DNA of 64,000 bases, from contig NC_134031.1 in assembly GCF_964204645.1 (NCBI RefSeq), positions 3,579,001 to 3,643,000 on the forward strand, in the 5' to 3' direction. The DNA is from Tubulanus polymorphus (taxonomy: Eukaryota; Nemertea; Palaeonemertea; Tubulaniformes; Tubulanidae). The translations under genes were made by a program, and so were the position numbers. Position 1 is the first letter of the stretch; every line of letters begins with the position of its first letter. Under the pieces are notes generated by a model. That model saw only the letters and a program-made list of their open reading frames with translations, did not search any database and was not told where the DNA came from. This document shows positions 50,701-61,541 of the stretch, in pieces.

Positions 50701-53700
50701 CTGTAAGAAATTAGGCATAGCATGCTTTTGTGTGATCCCTCAAGTTTTGAAGTTTCATTTGTAAAATGTTTATATTGTTCTTTTGCCCACATGGTTGTAT
50801 GTTGTTCAGTTGACAGCTTGTACGTGTGTGTTGAGCATGCTTTGATATTTTAACGCATTGCGCGAGTTTTCAATCGTTTTTAGTCACAGTCAGTGCCCCG
50901 GTAACCCCGGTAACCCCGTGTCGTGTTTTTACGCACTTTCTCCCTTTTACATCGTCATTTAACTATCAAAAAATACGCTTAAGCATCATGTTTTTCGTCG
51001 AGTTCTTTTTACTATACATTTCACAGGTACGTGAAAACTTAACTTACCGCTTTACCCGAAGATGAAATTGGCTTCAAAATAAATTGCTTAAATTCGAATC
51101 TGAATAACTTGTCGGACCCGGGGGAACTGTCAATACTTGTACTTACTTAGATCTTAGGGTCACATCGAGATCTTCTTTTACCCCAATTGAATTCAGAATT
51201 CAACTCAAACTTTATGCCCTAAGGCCATATAGCCTTATTCTAGACACTAATAACACCAGATTATATTAAGAACATAGTTTACATAAATTAAGTAGATAGT
51301 TAGAAAACAGGTTTTGATTTAAGATTTTGGTTAGGTAAGTTTTGTGCCCTAGTCCGGATCTACGTATGTTCCTTGACTCGGCGACTATTCATTAAATCAT
51401 TCATATTGATTAATAGTAGCCGCTCGAATGCTTAAGGGTTAAGTAAGAAAAAAATCATATTTACGCAATCGGGTTTTGAGAAATTGGCGGGGAATCGCGC
51501 GCACTTGACCTTTTTGCTCTTGGTTTACTGTGACTAGAACGAATGCATGTATTCCACACACAGACGACTTGTACAACTACACCGTGGGGTATGAATCCCG
51601 CTGATATCTGGACTACCAACCCTACTCCACAGGCGGCCTTACAACAACAACAACAAGGGCAGACGCAGGCTACGGTATCTACGTCGTCGACTGGCGCGGG
51701 AACGTCTGCCATCAGCACGGCCTTGACCCCGACGTCGTCGACCGGGAAAACGTTGCAGACGATCGCCGGTAAACCGATCGCGGCGACACCCACCGCTACT
51801 CAGATGATCGCCGGGAAACCCGTGATGCAGCAGCGACCGGGAGTACCGCAGCCACTCGTTATTGGTCAAATAGGTAACCGTTGAGGATTCAGAGATTTGT
51901 GTGTACCTTACCCGGTAGTTTACTGTATTCGAACGATGATTTTGTATTTTGCAGGTGTGATTCCTAATCAAAATGCCACAAACCAGGCCCTGATGTCGCA
52001 AATGGGACAATACACCAACATGGTTAGTAAATATTCATTTTATTTCATCGATTCCTTCTAAATCAAGCGTTCACACTGGATATCTAAATTCTGAAAAGGA
52101 TTCGCTGGAGTTCAAGGCCGACTATCATTAAGGCAAATGTTATATGCATTGCGTTCGTTAACAGGTGCCAAGTAGAGATACATTATTATTATCATACTTT
52201 ATTTTGTGAATAATTATAAATTATGATATGAACAATGGAATATTCATTTACATTAGAGCTGAGTCAGCATTGATTAAGTTTGTGTACGTCTTTCACACAA
52301 TCACATTCATGGTATTCTACTGCAGTTCCTATTTATTACATTGGTATTTAATCAAAGATAGGATACTGATAGCTGAGTGTACTATCAGTCTTCAAACTCA
52401 CTGATTTTCCTATCAATCTCTAATATCTGTTCGTGTGTTTGATTTTTTCGCGTCCTTTTTTTCTGTAGGGTAAAGGGCAGACGGTGACAGTAGCAGCCGC
52501 GCAGCCACAGCTGATAAACAGCCCGATCAGATTCACCGGACATCAACTAGTCACGAATACCGGACAGATCATATCGAGTCAACCGATGTTAACAAATCCG
52601 GCGGTTCTCAATCAGCTACAGGTGCGTCTGCTTGGAAAAATATTCCAAAAATTATCAAAAACAAATTTGTGATCAACCATTGGTGAAAAATACTGAAAAA
52701 AATCTCGAAACGTTACTTGAATAAAAGTGACAGATCTGGTTTGATTGTTTTTAAGTGAAAAAAATGTGAAAAATTCAAATTATCAATCTGGCCCCTGAAG
52801 TATGATTGGATCACCACCATCTTTGATGTTTCAGTTCGAAATTCTATAAAGAACTGCGTATTCAATCATTGATTACTGTTTATTCGCAGGCAATGGCTTC
52901 TTTACAACAGAATATACCGATAGCCCAGCACGTAATCGGTAGCCAATCGCCGGGTATCCTGACCAATCAATCGCCTGTTTACATCCGCGCCACGATGCCG
53001 ATGCCGCAACAAGCTCCGCCTTTTCCAACGGTGTCGGCCGTCGGCGCATTAAACGCAGGCGCGGCTTCAGCGGCGCTGTCGAATTCGACGCCGGCGTCGC
53101 CGATGAGAATAAAACAGAACGCGTCAACCGGCGAACCGTCTGTGGTAAACAACGCGACCGCGGCGCAGCCGGTCGTCGCGCAGCAAAAACCGACGACGAT
53201 TAAACAAAATTCGAGCAGTCAAACCGTGCGTAATATGATGAATATGATGGCCCGAGTCGCAGCCGCACAAAACAGCAACAACGCCGCGAATAACAACTCG
53301 GCAACGTCTGCCGTTAATACGACGACCGTTTCAACGGCGGCGACCGCGACTTCGATACCGGCCGGCGCAGTCCGCGCTTCCGGAAATCTGTCGCGCCAGA
53401 TCAGCCGCGTGAAAGGAAAGAGCCAATCGAAACCGAGTAGTCCGGTGCCGCCGACTGCTCAGCAGAAGATCGCGTCTTCTTCGCCGGCTCCGTCTGCTCC
53501 GAGCTCGACGTCTGCTTCGACGGCAGCGGCTACGATGGTAACGAACGGCGCGAGCGGTGGCGCCAAAAGTTCAACGACTTCCGAGGCGGAATCCGCATCA
53601 ACGGCGTCGACTATTTTGTGTAAGGCGGAAAAAGCGTCTGACGTCATTGGCAGCGGCGCCGGCGAGAAGAAAGATGCGGCGCTGGTGAACGGCGTGAAAC

Positions 53701-56700
53701 CATTGGTCGATAATTCGGAAGAACCGCCGCAGTTGGAGAAACAGAAAGCGATCGTTAAACCGCACGTTTTAACTCATATCATCGACGGATACGTGATTCA
53801 AGAGGCAAACGAACCGTTTCCAGTAAGTTCACTCTTTATGATTCCATGATCGATGAAAAACTGAATTATTCAAATTTAACGTCGTCATGAGATATCTTTG
53901 CTGCCTTATTAATACAATAAACCTCGCCTGCAAACTGGTACAGGTAATAATGGTCTGATCAGGGCTAAGCTAAGGTCAGACTTGCATCATGGAAAATTCA
54001 GGGGATTTGTTAATGGGGGTAAAGCGGTATCCTTGACGCTTACCGCATTTCAAACTACATGTATGAGATAACTTTCAGTTGCTTCTGAAGTAACCTTTTT
54101 AAAACAACTTCTTTGTCCTCAATGATAATTTCATGAAAGAAATCGGGTATATGTAATGATGGAATGAATTCTATGAAATGGTTACTGATATAGTTAGGCT
54201 GGTGGTTTTACTTCTAAACAGGTACAGCGTTCATCGCTGCTCACCGACGTCGTGCCGCCGAAAATACCTCGAATCGATAAAGAAAGCGAGGAAGAACACA
54301 TGAAGGAGGATAAAGGAGAAACAACAGGTTTGTATAATTGGCGATGTTTAAATAAGGGTCGGTAATGTTAAAACGCTTAAATGGATAGAAATCAATGAAA
54401 TTAGATAATACAATACAATAATTGAACAGTTAAGTTGCTGCAGTCTCGCGATGCTATCAGGTTCAAATCCCTACTGAGGGAGGATGATGTTTTACTTATC
54501 TTCGATATTATTCAAAATGAATCGTATCATATTCCATTGACAACAAGTTTATACAATTCTAAAGATTTTCACGGGATCCAAGATCCTCTATTGTCGGTAT
54601 ACCACCGCGTCAAAATTAGGTATCCCAGTTTGCCTTCGATTAAGGTTTCCAATCAGGAAAACATAGAACAGAATTGAATTAAACATGTTCTAATAAATTG
54701 TGAAATCAGATTTTAGTGAGGTTTCATTTTGATTTTTAGTACCATCGGAAGACTGGGATGTTTCCAAAATCAAGCCCTGATTGTAGTTACAATTTAATCG
54801 ATATTATTAAATGTTTGAATTTCAGATGAGAACGGGCAGCACGCGACACTTAAATGTGAGTTCTGCGGCAAAGTTGACCTGACGGCGAAGTTTAAACGTT
54901 CAAAACGTTTCTGTTCTCTGGCATGCACTAAGAGATACAATGTCGGCTGTTCGAAAAGGCTCGGTCTCTTCCAGCCGAAAGGCAATAACGCCGGTGCGTA
55001 AAAAAATACTAGACAAACGAGAAAAAACAAAACAAAACTGGAGAAAAAAACTCACTCTCCAATTAATCATTTGATTCAGAAAAAAAAGAATTCAGAAGAC
55101 CAGTTTTTATAAAGATTATTTCTATTTGAAACGGCGATACTGTTTCTCTGTGATTTCTATATTTTTTTTTTGTTTTACCGATCTACTCTCAACTATTTAC
55201 TATCCAGATCAGAAGGGTTTGTGAAACAGGGTGTAACCAGGCTGCGTTTTTCTGAATGCAATACATAAACTTTAAAATGGTGGATGTGTAGTGGAAAAGC
55301 CGCGTACACTCAATGAGAATAGATAATGAGTTTAGCACCCACTTTATACAAATTTCATCAATGGATAACTAAAATTATTTATCAAGAATTATATTCAAAA
55401 GACACACAAAGTATTAGACTCTTTCTAGGGACCATTGTTAGGTGTGGCACATTTGTCGTGGGAGAATTTTGATAATCTAAGTTTATTCTACCTGGGTCTT
55501 CACGGACTTTGATGATCGCGTTTGAAGTTTTGATAAATGAATTATCGGACACTGGAAAATCTTAAAAATCTTGAAAAAATGTTTTCTGAAAATACTGTAG
55601 ACCATACATGGTTATAAGATAAGCTTATTGGGTTAAGTTTGACAATGAAAAGTTCAATACATTTCATGTATTTCATACCATAGAATTATTAACGCAGAAC
55701 AGTAGAAATGATTTCTGGATTTTCTAGCGAAACCTTGTTGTTTTTATTTTCGGATCAAGCAGCCGTAGTTCAGTTTTAGACAGTTTTATTTATCTTCAGT
55801 TGAGAGTAGATTTGTGTGTGTGTGTGTGCGTAGATTTGGTTAACGCGTTGTGTACTTGTTTTCTGTAACGTGTGTCAGTGAAATTAATTTTCAATTATAA
55901 GATATGCACATCTATCAATCTATCTACATACGGTATTTATTCATGTTCCTTGACACGTTCGCTGCCACAAATGAGAGATAACTCATAGTGGGTTGTACCG
56001 CATTTTTCCGGGACGAGTTATCACATTAATATTGATACCTGTTATGTTAATTCATTGCTTCCTATAAGAGATCTGTTTGCGGCTAGCACATGAATTAAAA
56101 TCATCCAGCAGAAACAAAGTATTATTTATGGGGGCATCGCAAGTTAAGCACCCACTAGATTTTTTTTTGGCGTATTTGGCAAATTGGGCCTGGCACGATG
56201 AGCAAGTCCAACCGCTAAGTGACCGGCAGCGAACGTGTTAAGATCGGTTATTTCGTTTCGTGAACCTATGTTAGCCGTGTTGAGTTTGCGATGTTGGTTT
56301 GTTGATTATACGTAGCTAGTCCATCCCGCCTATTAGCACGTACTGATTTTAAGTTCGTCGACTTTTCGTTTCATGATTCCGTAATTCCCTCGAATCGCTT
56401 GCTTTAGACATAACTGTTGTCTCGAACTGTGTGTGTATAATATCGAATATGGCATTTACGGCATTTATAGATGATCAAAAATCTAGATCAAGATTTGTAG
56501 AATGCAGATATGTCAATCTACTAACCCGGGGATGCTTCCTGAGTTAACAAGCTGATGACGTAAATCCTCATGTCTGCGGTTACGAAAACAAGTTTTATAT
56601 TTCTGAACCCGGATCTAGGGAACTAGGATCTAGGGAACTAATTTGAAAGTTGGTTTCCCAAGGATGTGCGAGCAACCGTCCCAGTTCACTTGAGTTTATT

Positions 56701-58207
56701 TAAAAACTACGATCACCTTAAACTCATCCACAAATTTGGAATAACTAGCTCTTTAAGCAGAAAGTTAAGTTAACTTTCCTATCTTACACCGGGCAAGGGG
56801 GTAGCATCTGACTCGAGAGTCATTATGTAAAATTCTGATGATAATGACTCTAGATGAAGTCATGTTAAATTTTGAATACTAGGTGCAGTATATGACTCTC
56901 GATAGAGTCATTGATGACTTCATTTCGATCGGTATCGTCGCGACTATATCGCTCTCTCTTATATTTGCAGTATCAGTGCCTCAGAAAATCAAGAAGAAAC
57001 GTTCGATTTTAAAACGGCGTCAGTGGCGTCGACAAGGCGGTCGACTCGCGTTGAATATGATTCAACAGAAACAGCAGAGTTTAAACGTCAGTCCCGAGAA
57101 GTCGCTGCCGTCTTCATCACCTCCATCACAGTTTTCTATGCCGCCGCATTCTTTGGTTAGTATTTCGTAAAATGTCGGATCTCGTTGATGAAAACATCTG
57201 TGAATAGGCGACAATCCATTCCGTTTAAAAGCCGCGCTCGCACTACAGCATGGTGGCCACTGACCTGAAAAACCTGGAAAACTCAGGGAATCAGAAAAAT
57301 ATAGAAAAAATCAGGGAAAACTGAGGAAATTTGAAAAATTTGTGTTGCAAAAAACCTAGAAATCTCCAGGGAATTTGGATAAGCTGTTGTCCAGGCGTTT
57401 TCTATATCGATACGCGATTCATTAACAATGTATAAATTGTAACAATTCAAACCGAGAAATTCCTCTGATTTACTCCGGCAATTGTACATTCCAATTTATA
57501 GAACGTTTTCTAAATTTTCAGCCTAACGAAGAGACAACGGACAGCAGTTCTCAGAGTTGTCAAGATGATACCGCTACCTCTTCACCCGCTACACCGATGC
57601 AACAAGATTTCGAGATGTTGGATTCGGAACCATCGAAACCACCGGCTAAATGGAGCGTACGTATATCGGTCGTATTTTTCACGAGCGACCAGAGTGACTT
57701 GTTAAAGTTGTCACAAAAGATTTTAATCTAAAATTAACTAGTTCAGCCATTTCAATATAGATGTTACTACTTAACTGATGATGACTTTATCCAAGTTAGA
57801 TGGGACTACCCGCATAATCCATATCAGTTTCATCTTATCCCGACATTTTTACTATCCACCAACGTGAATGAATGATTATATAGAATAAGCGCTGTTAATC
57901 CTGATTTCTCATGAATCTCATTAATATCATCAGTTACGAAATAATCCAGATTAAGGCTGTTACATGATTTCTGGACTTATCATTGTTTTGCATTTATGTT
58001 ACGTTACAGACCGAGGACGTCTACGAGTTCATCAAGTCGTTACCGGGCTGCGCGAATCACGCGCAGGAGTTCCGTGCGCAGGAGATAGACGGCCAGGCGT
58101 TGCTGCTACTGAAAGAGGATCACCTGATGTCGGCGATGAACATGAAACTCGGGCCGGCTCTGAAAATCTGCGCGCGTATTAATTCGCTCAGAGACGAAGT
58201 GTGTTGA
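47612..58207 (+). CDS. ph: Polyhomeotic-like protein (PHC family, Polycomb PRC1 subunit), 13 coding exons
   Basis: Joining 47612-47749, 48412-48519, 48870-49215, 49495-49610, 51564-51873, 51955-52022, 52469-52621, 52890-53822, 54222-54327, 54826-54993, 56971-57155, 57522-57656 and 58010-58207 gives one open frame of about 987 residues, with GT-AG borders and matching phases throughout. Visible domains, in order: Ser/Thr/Gln-rich start (1-82); Gln/Val/Ala-rich tracts (83-230); a long Ala/Ser/Thr/Gln-rich linker; an HD1-like motif, KPHVLTHIIDGY to EPFPVQRSSLL (about 703-731); an FCS zinc finger with cysteines CEFC and CSLAC (about 770-793); a basic stretch; and a SAM domain (about 923-987). Known family role: Polyhomeotic/PHC proteins are nuclear subunits of PRC1, where the SAM domain polymerises and helps compact Polycomb chromatin. 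The length is close to vertebrate PHC1. The true 5' end may include an upstream non-coding exon, because an acceptor-like site (tatcgacag) lies just before the start codon. Confidence 0.95.
47930..48100. mobile_element. Inverted repeat fragment of a possible Penelope-like element
   Basis: Read on the - strand, 47970-47930 has cctgatgatggctaac, a hairpin, and ttagccgaaacgtcgc. An inverted partial copy (cagtatgcctgatgatggct) lies on the + strand at 48076-48095. The spacer includes ggattaagattaaa twice. Located in polyhomeotic intron 1. Confidence 0.4.
48412..48519 (+). CDS. ph: polyhomeotic coding exon 2 (glutamine-rich)
   Basis: The acceptor gtgatag precedes 36 codons that are almost all CAA/CAG, with the donor CAG/GTAATG. 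Phase is 0 at both ends, so the exon could be skipped without a frameshift. The poly-Q composition matches the glutamine-rich N-terminal half of Polyhomeotic proteins. Confidence 0.85.
48685..48785 (+). mobile_element. SINE-like fragment in polyhomeotic intron 2
   Basis: Tggtttgaatcttggtgctg then ttcttctctggtctcc and cagagtgacgctcggtc follow the same order as the 32035 element. It lies 85 bases before coding exon 3. Confidence 0.4.
48870..49215 (+). CDS. ph: polyhomeotic coding exon 3 (Q-V-Q repeat tract)
   Basis: The acceptor gttacttgcag opens a frame of QVQQVQAQ-like repeats. This turns into less repetitive sequence with LQQFYNQQQFMLQNAAAVQ near its end, then the donor CAAG/GTATGT (phase 1). 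The imperfect Q-V-Q-Q/Q-A-Q-V repetition at 48870-48990 is a coding microsatellite and a likely site of length polymorphism. Confidence 0.9.
49495..49610 (+). CDS. ph: polyhomeotic coding exon 4 (two possible donors)
   Basis: The acceptor tattcgtag leads into AMQVRGLSPQLNLALPGRPIDQKN and ends at CAG/GTAATA (phase 0). A second in-frame donor, ACC/GTATGT, lies 51 bases downstream at 49661 and would add 17 residues (VICPAGGGFASTSEDVT). Both donors keep the frame into exon 5, so the sequence alone cannot exclude alternative splicing. With the longer form the protein would be about 1004 residues. Confidence 0.85.
49662..51563 (+). other. polyhomeotic intron 4 (1.9 kb)
   Basis: Contains a SINE-like sequence near 49790-50010. 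From about 50100 to 51540 it is AT-rich non-coding DNA, with a doubled gtaaccccg at 50899-50917. No exon-like frame is visible. Confidence 0.5.
49790..50010 (+). mobile_element. SINE-like sequence in polyhomeotic intron 4
   Basis: Ggttcaagctgtagtgtccc then ggggcaagacacttatcttc and ggctgggggtaataaaatga resemble tRNA-derived invertebrate SINEs, in which a B-box-like start is followed by a conserved gggcaagacactt block. Known to me as a general pattern; the family is not assigned. Confidence 0.45.
51564..51873 (+). CDS. ph: polyhomeotic coding exon 5
   Basis: The acceptor attccacacacag opens TTCTTTPWGMNPADIWTT, followed by a short Q run and a Ser/Thr/Ala-rich stretch. It contains IAGKP twice (TIAGKPIAATP and MIAGKPVMQQ) and ends ATAG/GTAACC (phase 1). 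Low-complexity central linker; no catalytic features. Confidence 0.9.
51955..52022 (+). CDS. ph: polyhomeotic coding exon 6 (short)
   Basis: A 68-bp exon between acceptor tattttgcag and donor ATG/GTTAGT, entering in phase 1 and leaving in phase 0. It encodes VIPNQNATNQALMSQMGQYT plus three residues. It is supported by the fit of phase on both sides and is too short to stand out alone. Confidence 0.8.
52469..52621 (+). CDS. ph: polyhomeotic coding exon 7
   Basis: The acceptor tttttttctgtag is followed by 51 codons (GKGQTVTVAAAQPQLINSPI onward), ending at donor CAG/GTGCGT, phase 0 at both ends. It continues the Gln/Ala/Asn-rich linker with FTGHQLVTNTGQ. Skipping it would keep the reading frame. 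Confidence 0.88.
52890..53822 (+). CDS. ph: polyhomeotic coding exon 8 (large, with HD1 motif)
   Basis: This is the longest exon: 933 bp, 311 codons, phase 0 at both ends, acceptor tttattcgcag and donor CCA/GTAAGT. It starts AMASLQQNIPIAQHVIGS, runs through Ala/Ser/Thr/Asn-rich linker and ends with KPHVLTHIIDGYVIQEANE then PFP. That end is the conserved HD1-type motif of Polyhomeotic proteins, which is split by the following intron. Third positions are rich in C and G compared with the AT-rich surroundings. Confidence 0.95.
54222..54327 (+). CDS. ph: polyhomeotic coding exon 9
   Basis: The acceptor cttctaaacag opens with VQRSSLLTDVVPPKIPRI, completing the EPFPVQRSSLL signature across the splice. 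An acidic/basic stretch (DKESEEEHMKEDKGE) follows, then the donor ACAG/GTTTGT in phase 1. Confidence 0.93.
54430..54490 (+). mobile_element. SINE-like B-box fragment in polyhomeotic intron 9
   Basis: Tgcagtctcgcgatgctatc + aggttcaaatccc. The same words occur at 36105-36215 (twice) and 4960-5055. The ggttcaaatcc part fits a polymerase III B-box. Confidence 0.4.
54826..54993 (+). CDS. ph: polyhomeotic coding exon 10 (FCS zinc finger)
   Basis: This exon encodes the whole FCS-type zinc finger: LKCEFCGKVDL, a 15-residue gap, then RFCSLACTKRYNVGC. The four ligands form C-x2-C...C-x3-C. In PHC proteins this finger binds nucleic acid, RNA in particular. Acceptor gaatttcag; donor GCCG/GTGCGT; phases 1-1. 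Confidence 0.96.
54994..56970 (+). other. polyhomeotic intron 10 (2.0 kb)
   Basis: The largest polyhomeotic intron, between the zinc finger and basic-linker exons. It carries a short GT repeat (55813-55828), a TTAA-type MITE (55950-56241) and a small direct repeat of ctagggaacta near 56615. The rest is AT-rich and unassigned. Confidence 0.6.
55950..56241. mobile_element. Second TTAA-flanked MITE family
   Basis: Inverted ends CACGTTCGCTGCC and GGCAGCGAACGTG are flanked by TTGA (left, one change) and TTAA (right), 292 bp, with no coding frame. It sits in polyhomeotic intron 10. The ends differ from the CCCTTTCAGTGC family, so this is a separate piggyBac-type family; only one copy was seen. Confidence 0.7.
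56971..57155 (+). CDS. ph: polyhomeotic coding exon 11 (basic linker)
   Basis: After a 2-kb intron, acceptor cttatatttgcag leads into VPQKIKKKRSILKRRQWRRQ, a strongly basic patch, then Gln/Ser/Pro-rich sequence ending PPHSL at donor TTG/GTTAGT. It enters in phase 1 and leaves in phase 0. The basic patch could serve as a nuclear localisation signal or nucleic-acid contact; this is inferred from composition. Confidence 0.9.
57245..57385 (+). repeat. TTCCCTGA-type dispersed repeat in polyhomeotic intron 11
   Basis: Catggtggccactgacctga, aaaactcagggaatcag and ctccagggaatttgg match the 15945-16215 family in opposite orientation. Confidence 0.55.
57522..57656 (+). CDS. ph: polyhomeotic coding exon 12 (pre-SAM linker)
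   Basis: Acceptor ctaaattttcag, 45 codons beginning PNEETTDSSSQSCQDD and ending PSKPPAKWS at donor AGC/GTACGT (phase 0). The PAKWS-TEDVYEF join across the intron matches the usual entry into the PHC SAM domain. Confidence 0.92.
58010..58207 (+). CDS. ph: polyhomeotic coding exon 13 (SAM domain, stop)
   Basis: The acceptor tacgttacag opens TEDVYEFIKSLPGCANHAQE, followed by the SAM core (EIDGQALLLLKEDHLM, then MKLGPALKICARINSL), and stops at TGA 58205-58207. The SAM domain of Polyhomeotic is a helical polymerisation module. The protein ends only a few residues after the last helix, as usual for the family. Confidence 0.96.
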   Translation, partial: TEDVYEFIKSLPGCANHAQEFRAQEIDGQALLLLKEDHLMSAMNMKLGPALKICARINSLRDEVC

Positions 58208-58324
58208 GGAGAAGAGCGACTTTTTAATTGATGTCCGCGAAGTCATTGCAGAGGCATCTCTGTTTCTGTGTCAGTCGTATTTTAATCCAAAAACGTAGTA
58301 CAGTTTTTAAAAACTAGGGTACGC

Positions 58325-58540
58325 GAAGTTCGTAGATGGTTGAAATCCATTGCGTTTTGAATTATCTAAGCTTCGATGTATTGTCTTCGAAATGGATGGT
58401 AGTGAAGCCATGTTCGTATCCGATAGGTGCGGCTCTGAGAAATCATAGATGGTTAGAATCAGTTGTGTAACACGAGAGTCAAAATGGATTGCGTAAAGCC
58501 ATGTTCGTATGCAATAGCCGTGGCTCCGAGCCATCATTTC
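58325..58540. repeat. Imperfect tandem duplication of about 115-120 bp in the polyhomeotic 3' region
   Basis: Agatggttgaaatccattgc ... gtgaagccatgttcgtatcc ... gtgcggctctgagaaatcat is followed by a diverged second copy (agatggttagaatcagttgt ... gtaaagccatgttcgtatgc ... gtggctccgagccatcat). It probably lies within the 3'UTR. Confidence 0.65.
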
Positions 58541-59029
58541 AAGACATCAAACGCGATCGTGAGTTAGTCTCGGTTTTGTCCGTTTCACTTTACGCGTGCG
58601 CATCCAATATGAGCTACTCTGAGAATATGAATCTATCAATATGAACCGGTATCAACGATTTCTCCAGTTAAAACTTAGCGATTGGCTGTGGATACTTCGT
58701 TATTGGTTATCGTAGGGTATTGCTGTTTTTCGCTTCTCGTCGCGCTCCGGTTCGTCCTGGACGCGGATTATTGTAGGATTCATTCAGTTCCATAGAATAC
58801 GTACTACGGTGAATAGATGCACAATTATCGTCGATGTAGCCTTTTTTTAAAGGAATCTTTTTAGAAAAATGGGGAAAAAACTTGATTAAAAAATTTAACA
58901 TTATCGTCCTTTTATGCGACTATTGTGGTTGTTTCTGATAATATTTATTATTCTGTACACTGTTTTAAATGGCTATCTTTCAACCACCACCACTCCTGTT
59001 ACAATACACACGTTTTAAGCATTTGGGTC

Positions 59030-59175
59030 CACAGTTTCTCAATAATTGGTGAAAGTAAACCATTGCATGAATACACTACAGTAGCAATGCAATTTTGATT
59101 GTTACTGTTACTATGTCAGTGACCCAGTAGTTAACTTAAACTAACTTTTTGAACAACTGACCCCAGTCCTTGTTC
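59030..59175. mobile_element. Copy of the CTGGGGYCAGTTG-ended element in the polyhomeotic 3' region
   Basis: Left gtgaaagtaaaccattgcat and right acttttt-gaacaactgacccc match the family; the left terminus is degraded. It may be part of the 3'UTR. Confidence 0.4.
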
Positions 59176-61322
59176 CATATAGCTTAACTTAAACTGAATT
59201 TTCCCCCTTTTATCACGTGTTAGAATACTATAAACAGGTATATGTGGGACACAAGACTGGCTGAACTGAAGCCCTGTGCCTGCATAAATCATACCATGGT
59301 TCATGAATGATTATCAAATTTCGTTATTATCGTTATTTCTAACGATGTCATTAATACAAAATAGTGCCGCCGAACCGAGGTCTAATAATCAATAAGCATT
59401 TCTTCAAGACTTGTATTGCTATGTAGTGTCTTGATTATCGGCTGAAAGTGGGGTAAATTTGCCCTGTGATGTGCCTGCCTTGTGGACACTATTGAGCTCT
59501 CATCATTAGTCAACTAATGCATTTCATTTCATTGTATTACATCATTATTACATCATTGTTACATTATTTTCAAGGCCAGTAATGTATATTATATGTACAT
59601 ACATAAACAGTATAAAAGATTTGGCTTTATTACATCTATGGGCATTGATAGTATAAAGCGGTAGACATCGCGAGTAGGAAGCTCGGGTCGGATCTTAATT
59701 TGTCGGACTCGAAAGATGGGAAGTTTACTTTATATTTCATGTATGGGTCAAAATCATATTCGAGTTGAACAATCCTCCATAAGTTGCACGGTATGTTATA
59801 CATCAGATCGAAGTTGTAAAAAAATATCAACAAACATCTGAGTTAAACGGTCATCGCCGAGTGAAACTGTTACTTCGGAGTTATCTCGGTTATCTCGGAT
59901 ATGGTCCGATCCGATTAGAGCACGGTCTACAATTTGAAAATCAACCGATTGGGTTCCGTGAACCCGTCATTTTTGTAAATACCGATGAACGTTTGGTGCG
60001 AGTATTTGTCCGTACGTGTCACGTGCAGCAGACGACGGATTCAAACTGCGTTTGCTTAATTCACATTTGTTTCGAGTGCATATAACTTTACATGTCTTTT
60101 TATACCGTGATTAATAAATGATAGTGAATATGTTTAGTCGATAAAATATACAAACTATAATCGGAAATTAGAATAGAGGATGATGATATTTTTTTTTTTT
60201 CAAATAGAAATACTAAAAATGCGTAGTATGATGAATGTATTGTTTTCAGTGTGGAATGAATGTACGGTTTTTTGCTGAAATTGTCATCGTAGTTTTTTCT
60301 TGAAAAAGCATCGGTCTAAATTGAACTGGTAGAAAATTTGTCAAAAATTTTACGATAATACGCATGTAAAAGGGTAGCTATAGGCAGTTTTGTAAGCAGT
60401 ATACAGCATTTAATGAGGATAATTAAGTGAAATAAGTTTTCCTTTGTCTAAGGCAGAAAACATTTTGAACAGAAGAAATGTTTTCGTATTTTGAATCTGC
60501 TGGTGCCATGAATGAACTAACGTATTTAGATTTGTCATTGATTTGTTTAAGGAAGTCAAGTAGTTTAAGGTACCCCGGATCAGAGCTGCCAGCTATTCCC
60601 AATTTTACAAATTTTTTCGCCGTTTTGCATCGAGAAAATACCGATTTGATTTGTTCGATGTGTTAGAAATATAAAAGATGCTACACCTTGATTACTGATT
60701 ACATGTCCGGCTTGTTATGGAAAGTAGTTTCCCGGGGATTAGCCACGCTCTCTGGAAATAGTGTAAATATTATATCTACGTAATTATTATCAATAATATT
60801 GTCGTAACTTATCGTAGGCCTAATTTCATAGATTTGCCAGTTATCGTTTTGGAACCGTTTTAACGCCATCATGGTGGTCGCGGTTATTGTGAACCTACAT
60901 TAGCCTGTGCTACAAAAAAGTGTTGGTGACCAGGCATGGCTTCAGTCCCCAACTCTGTGAATCTCAATTTGCAAAGCAGTTTCAAAATCTTGTTTATTTA
61001 TTTATTCCATTGTGGATAAAACTGGTGGAACCTTGTTATAACGACCTTGGATATGAAGATTCAAAGGTTATTGACATAACAACAATGTATAGGTTTCATT
61101 ACAAACCTAGGATTTTAGTAATTTCATTCTGGATATAATGAACCATGGGTTATAATCGAACAGATTTTCTGGTCCCTGAAGTTCGTTGTAACGAGGTTCC
61201 ACTACTATCCCTAAAACTACAACACCAGTGTAACTGGGGATGGGCAGAATACCGATGAAAGATAAATTTTCAATGGCATAGACAAGGGCAGAGATTATCA
61301 TGAATATTAACATCCTATTATT

Positions 61323-61541
61323 CCACTATTTACAGATTAAAAGAATTTAAAAACCAGAATTTATTTATTAAATCTAAAATATTTAAAAGACACGACGTTT
61401 CGATCTCACCCTAGAGATCATCGTCAGGTGTGACACCTGACGATGATCTTTAGGGTGAGATCGAAACGTCTTGTCTTTTAAATATTTTAGATTTAATAAA
61501 TAAATTCTGGTTTTTAAATTCTTTTAATCTGTAAATAGTGG
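61323..61541. repeat. 219-bp near-perfect palindrome (inverted dimer)
   Basis: Two 109-base arms are mirror images around G61432, with two mismatches by eye (at cacgac/caagac and ctagag/ctaaag). Each arm carries cctgacgatgatct, a short stem and gatcgaaacgtc, then ttttaaatattttagattta. It resembles head-to-head ends of a dispersed retroelement. It lies in the polyhomeotic 3' flank and may be transcribed. Confidence 0.9.

Noticed and set aside
53459-53647. Antisense frames across polyhomeotic exons (also 51461-52010 and 49469-49805)
   Set aside because: Shadows of GC-rich sense codons; the sense frame carries the conserved protein.
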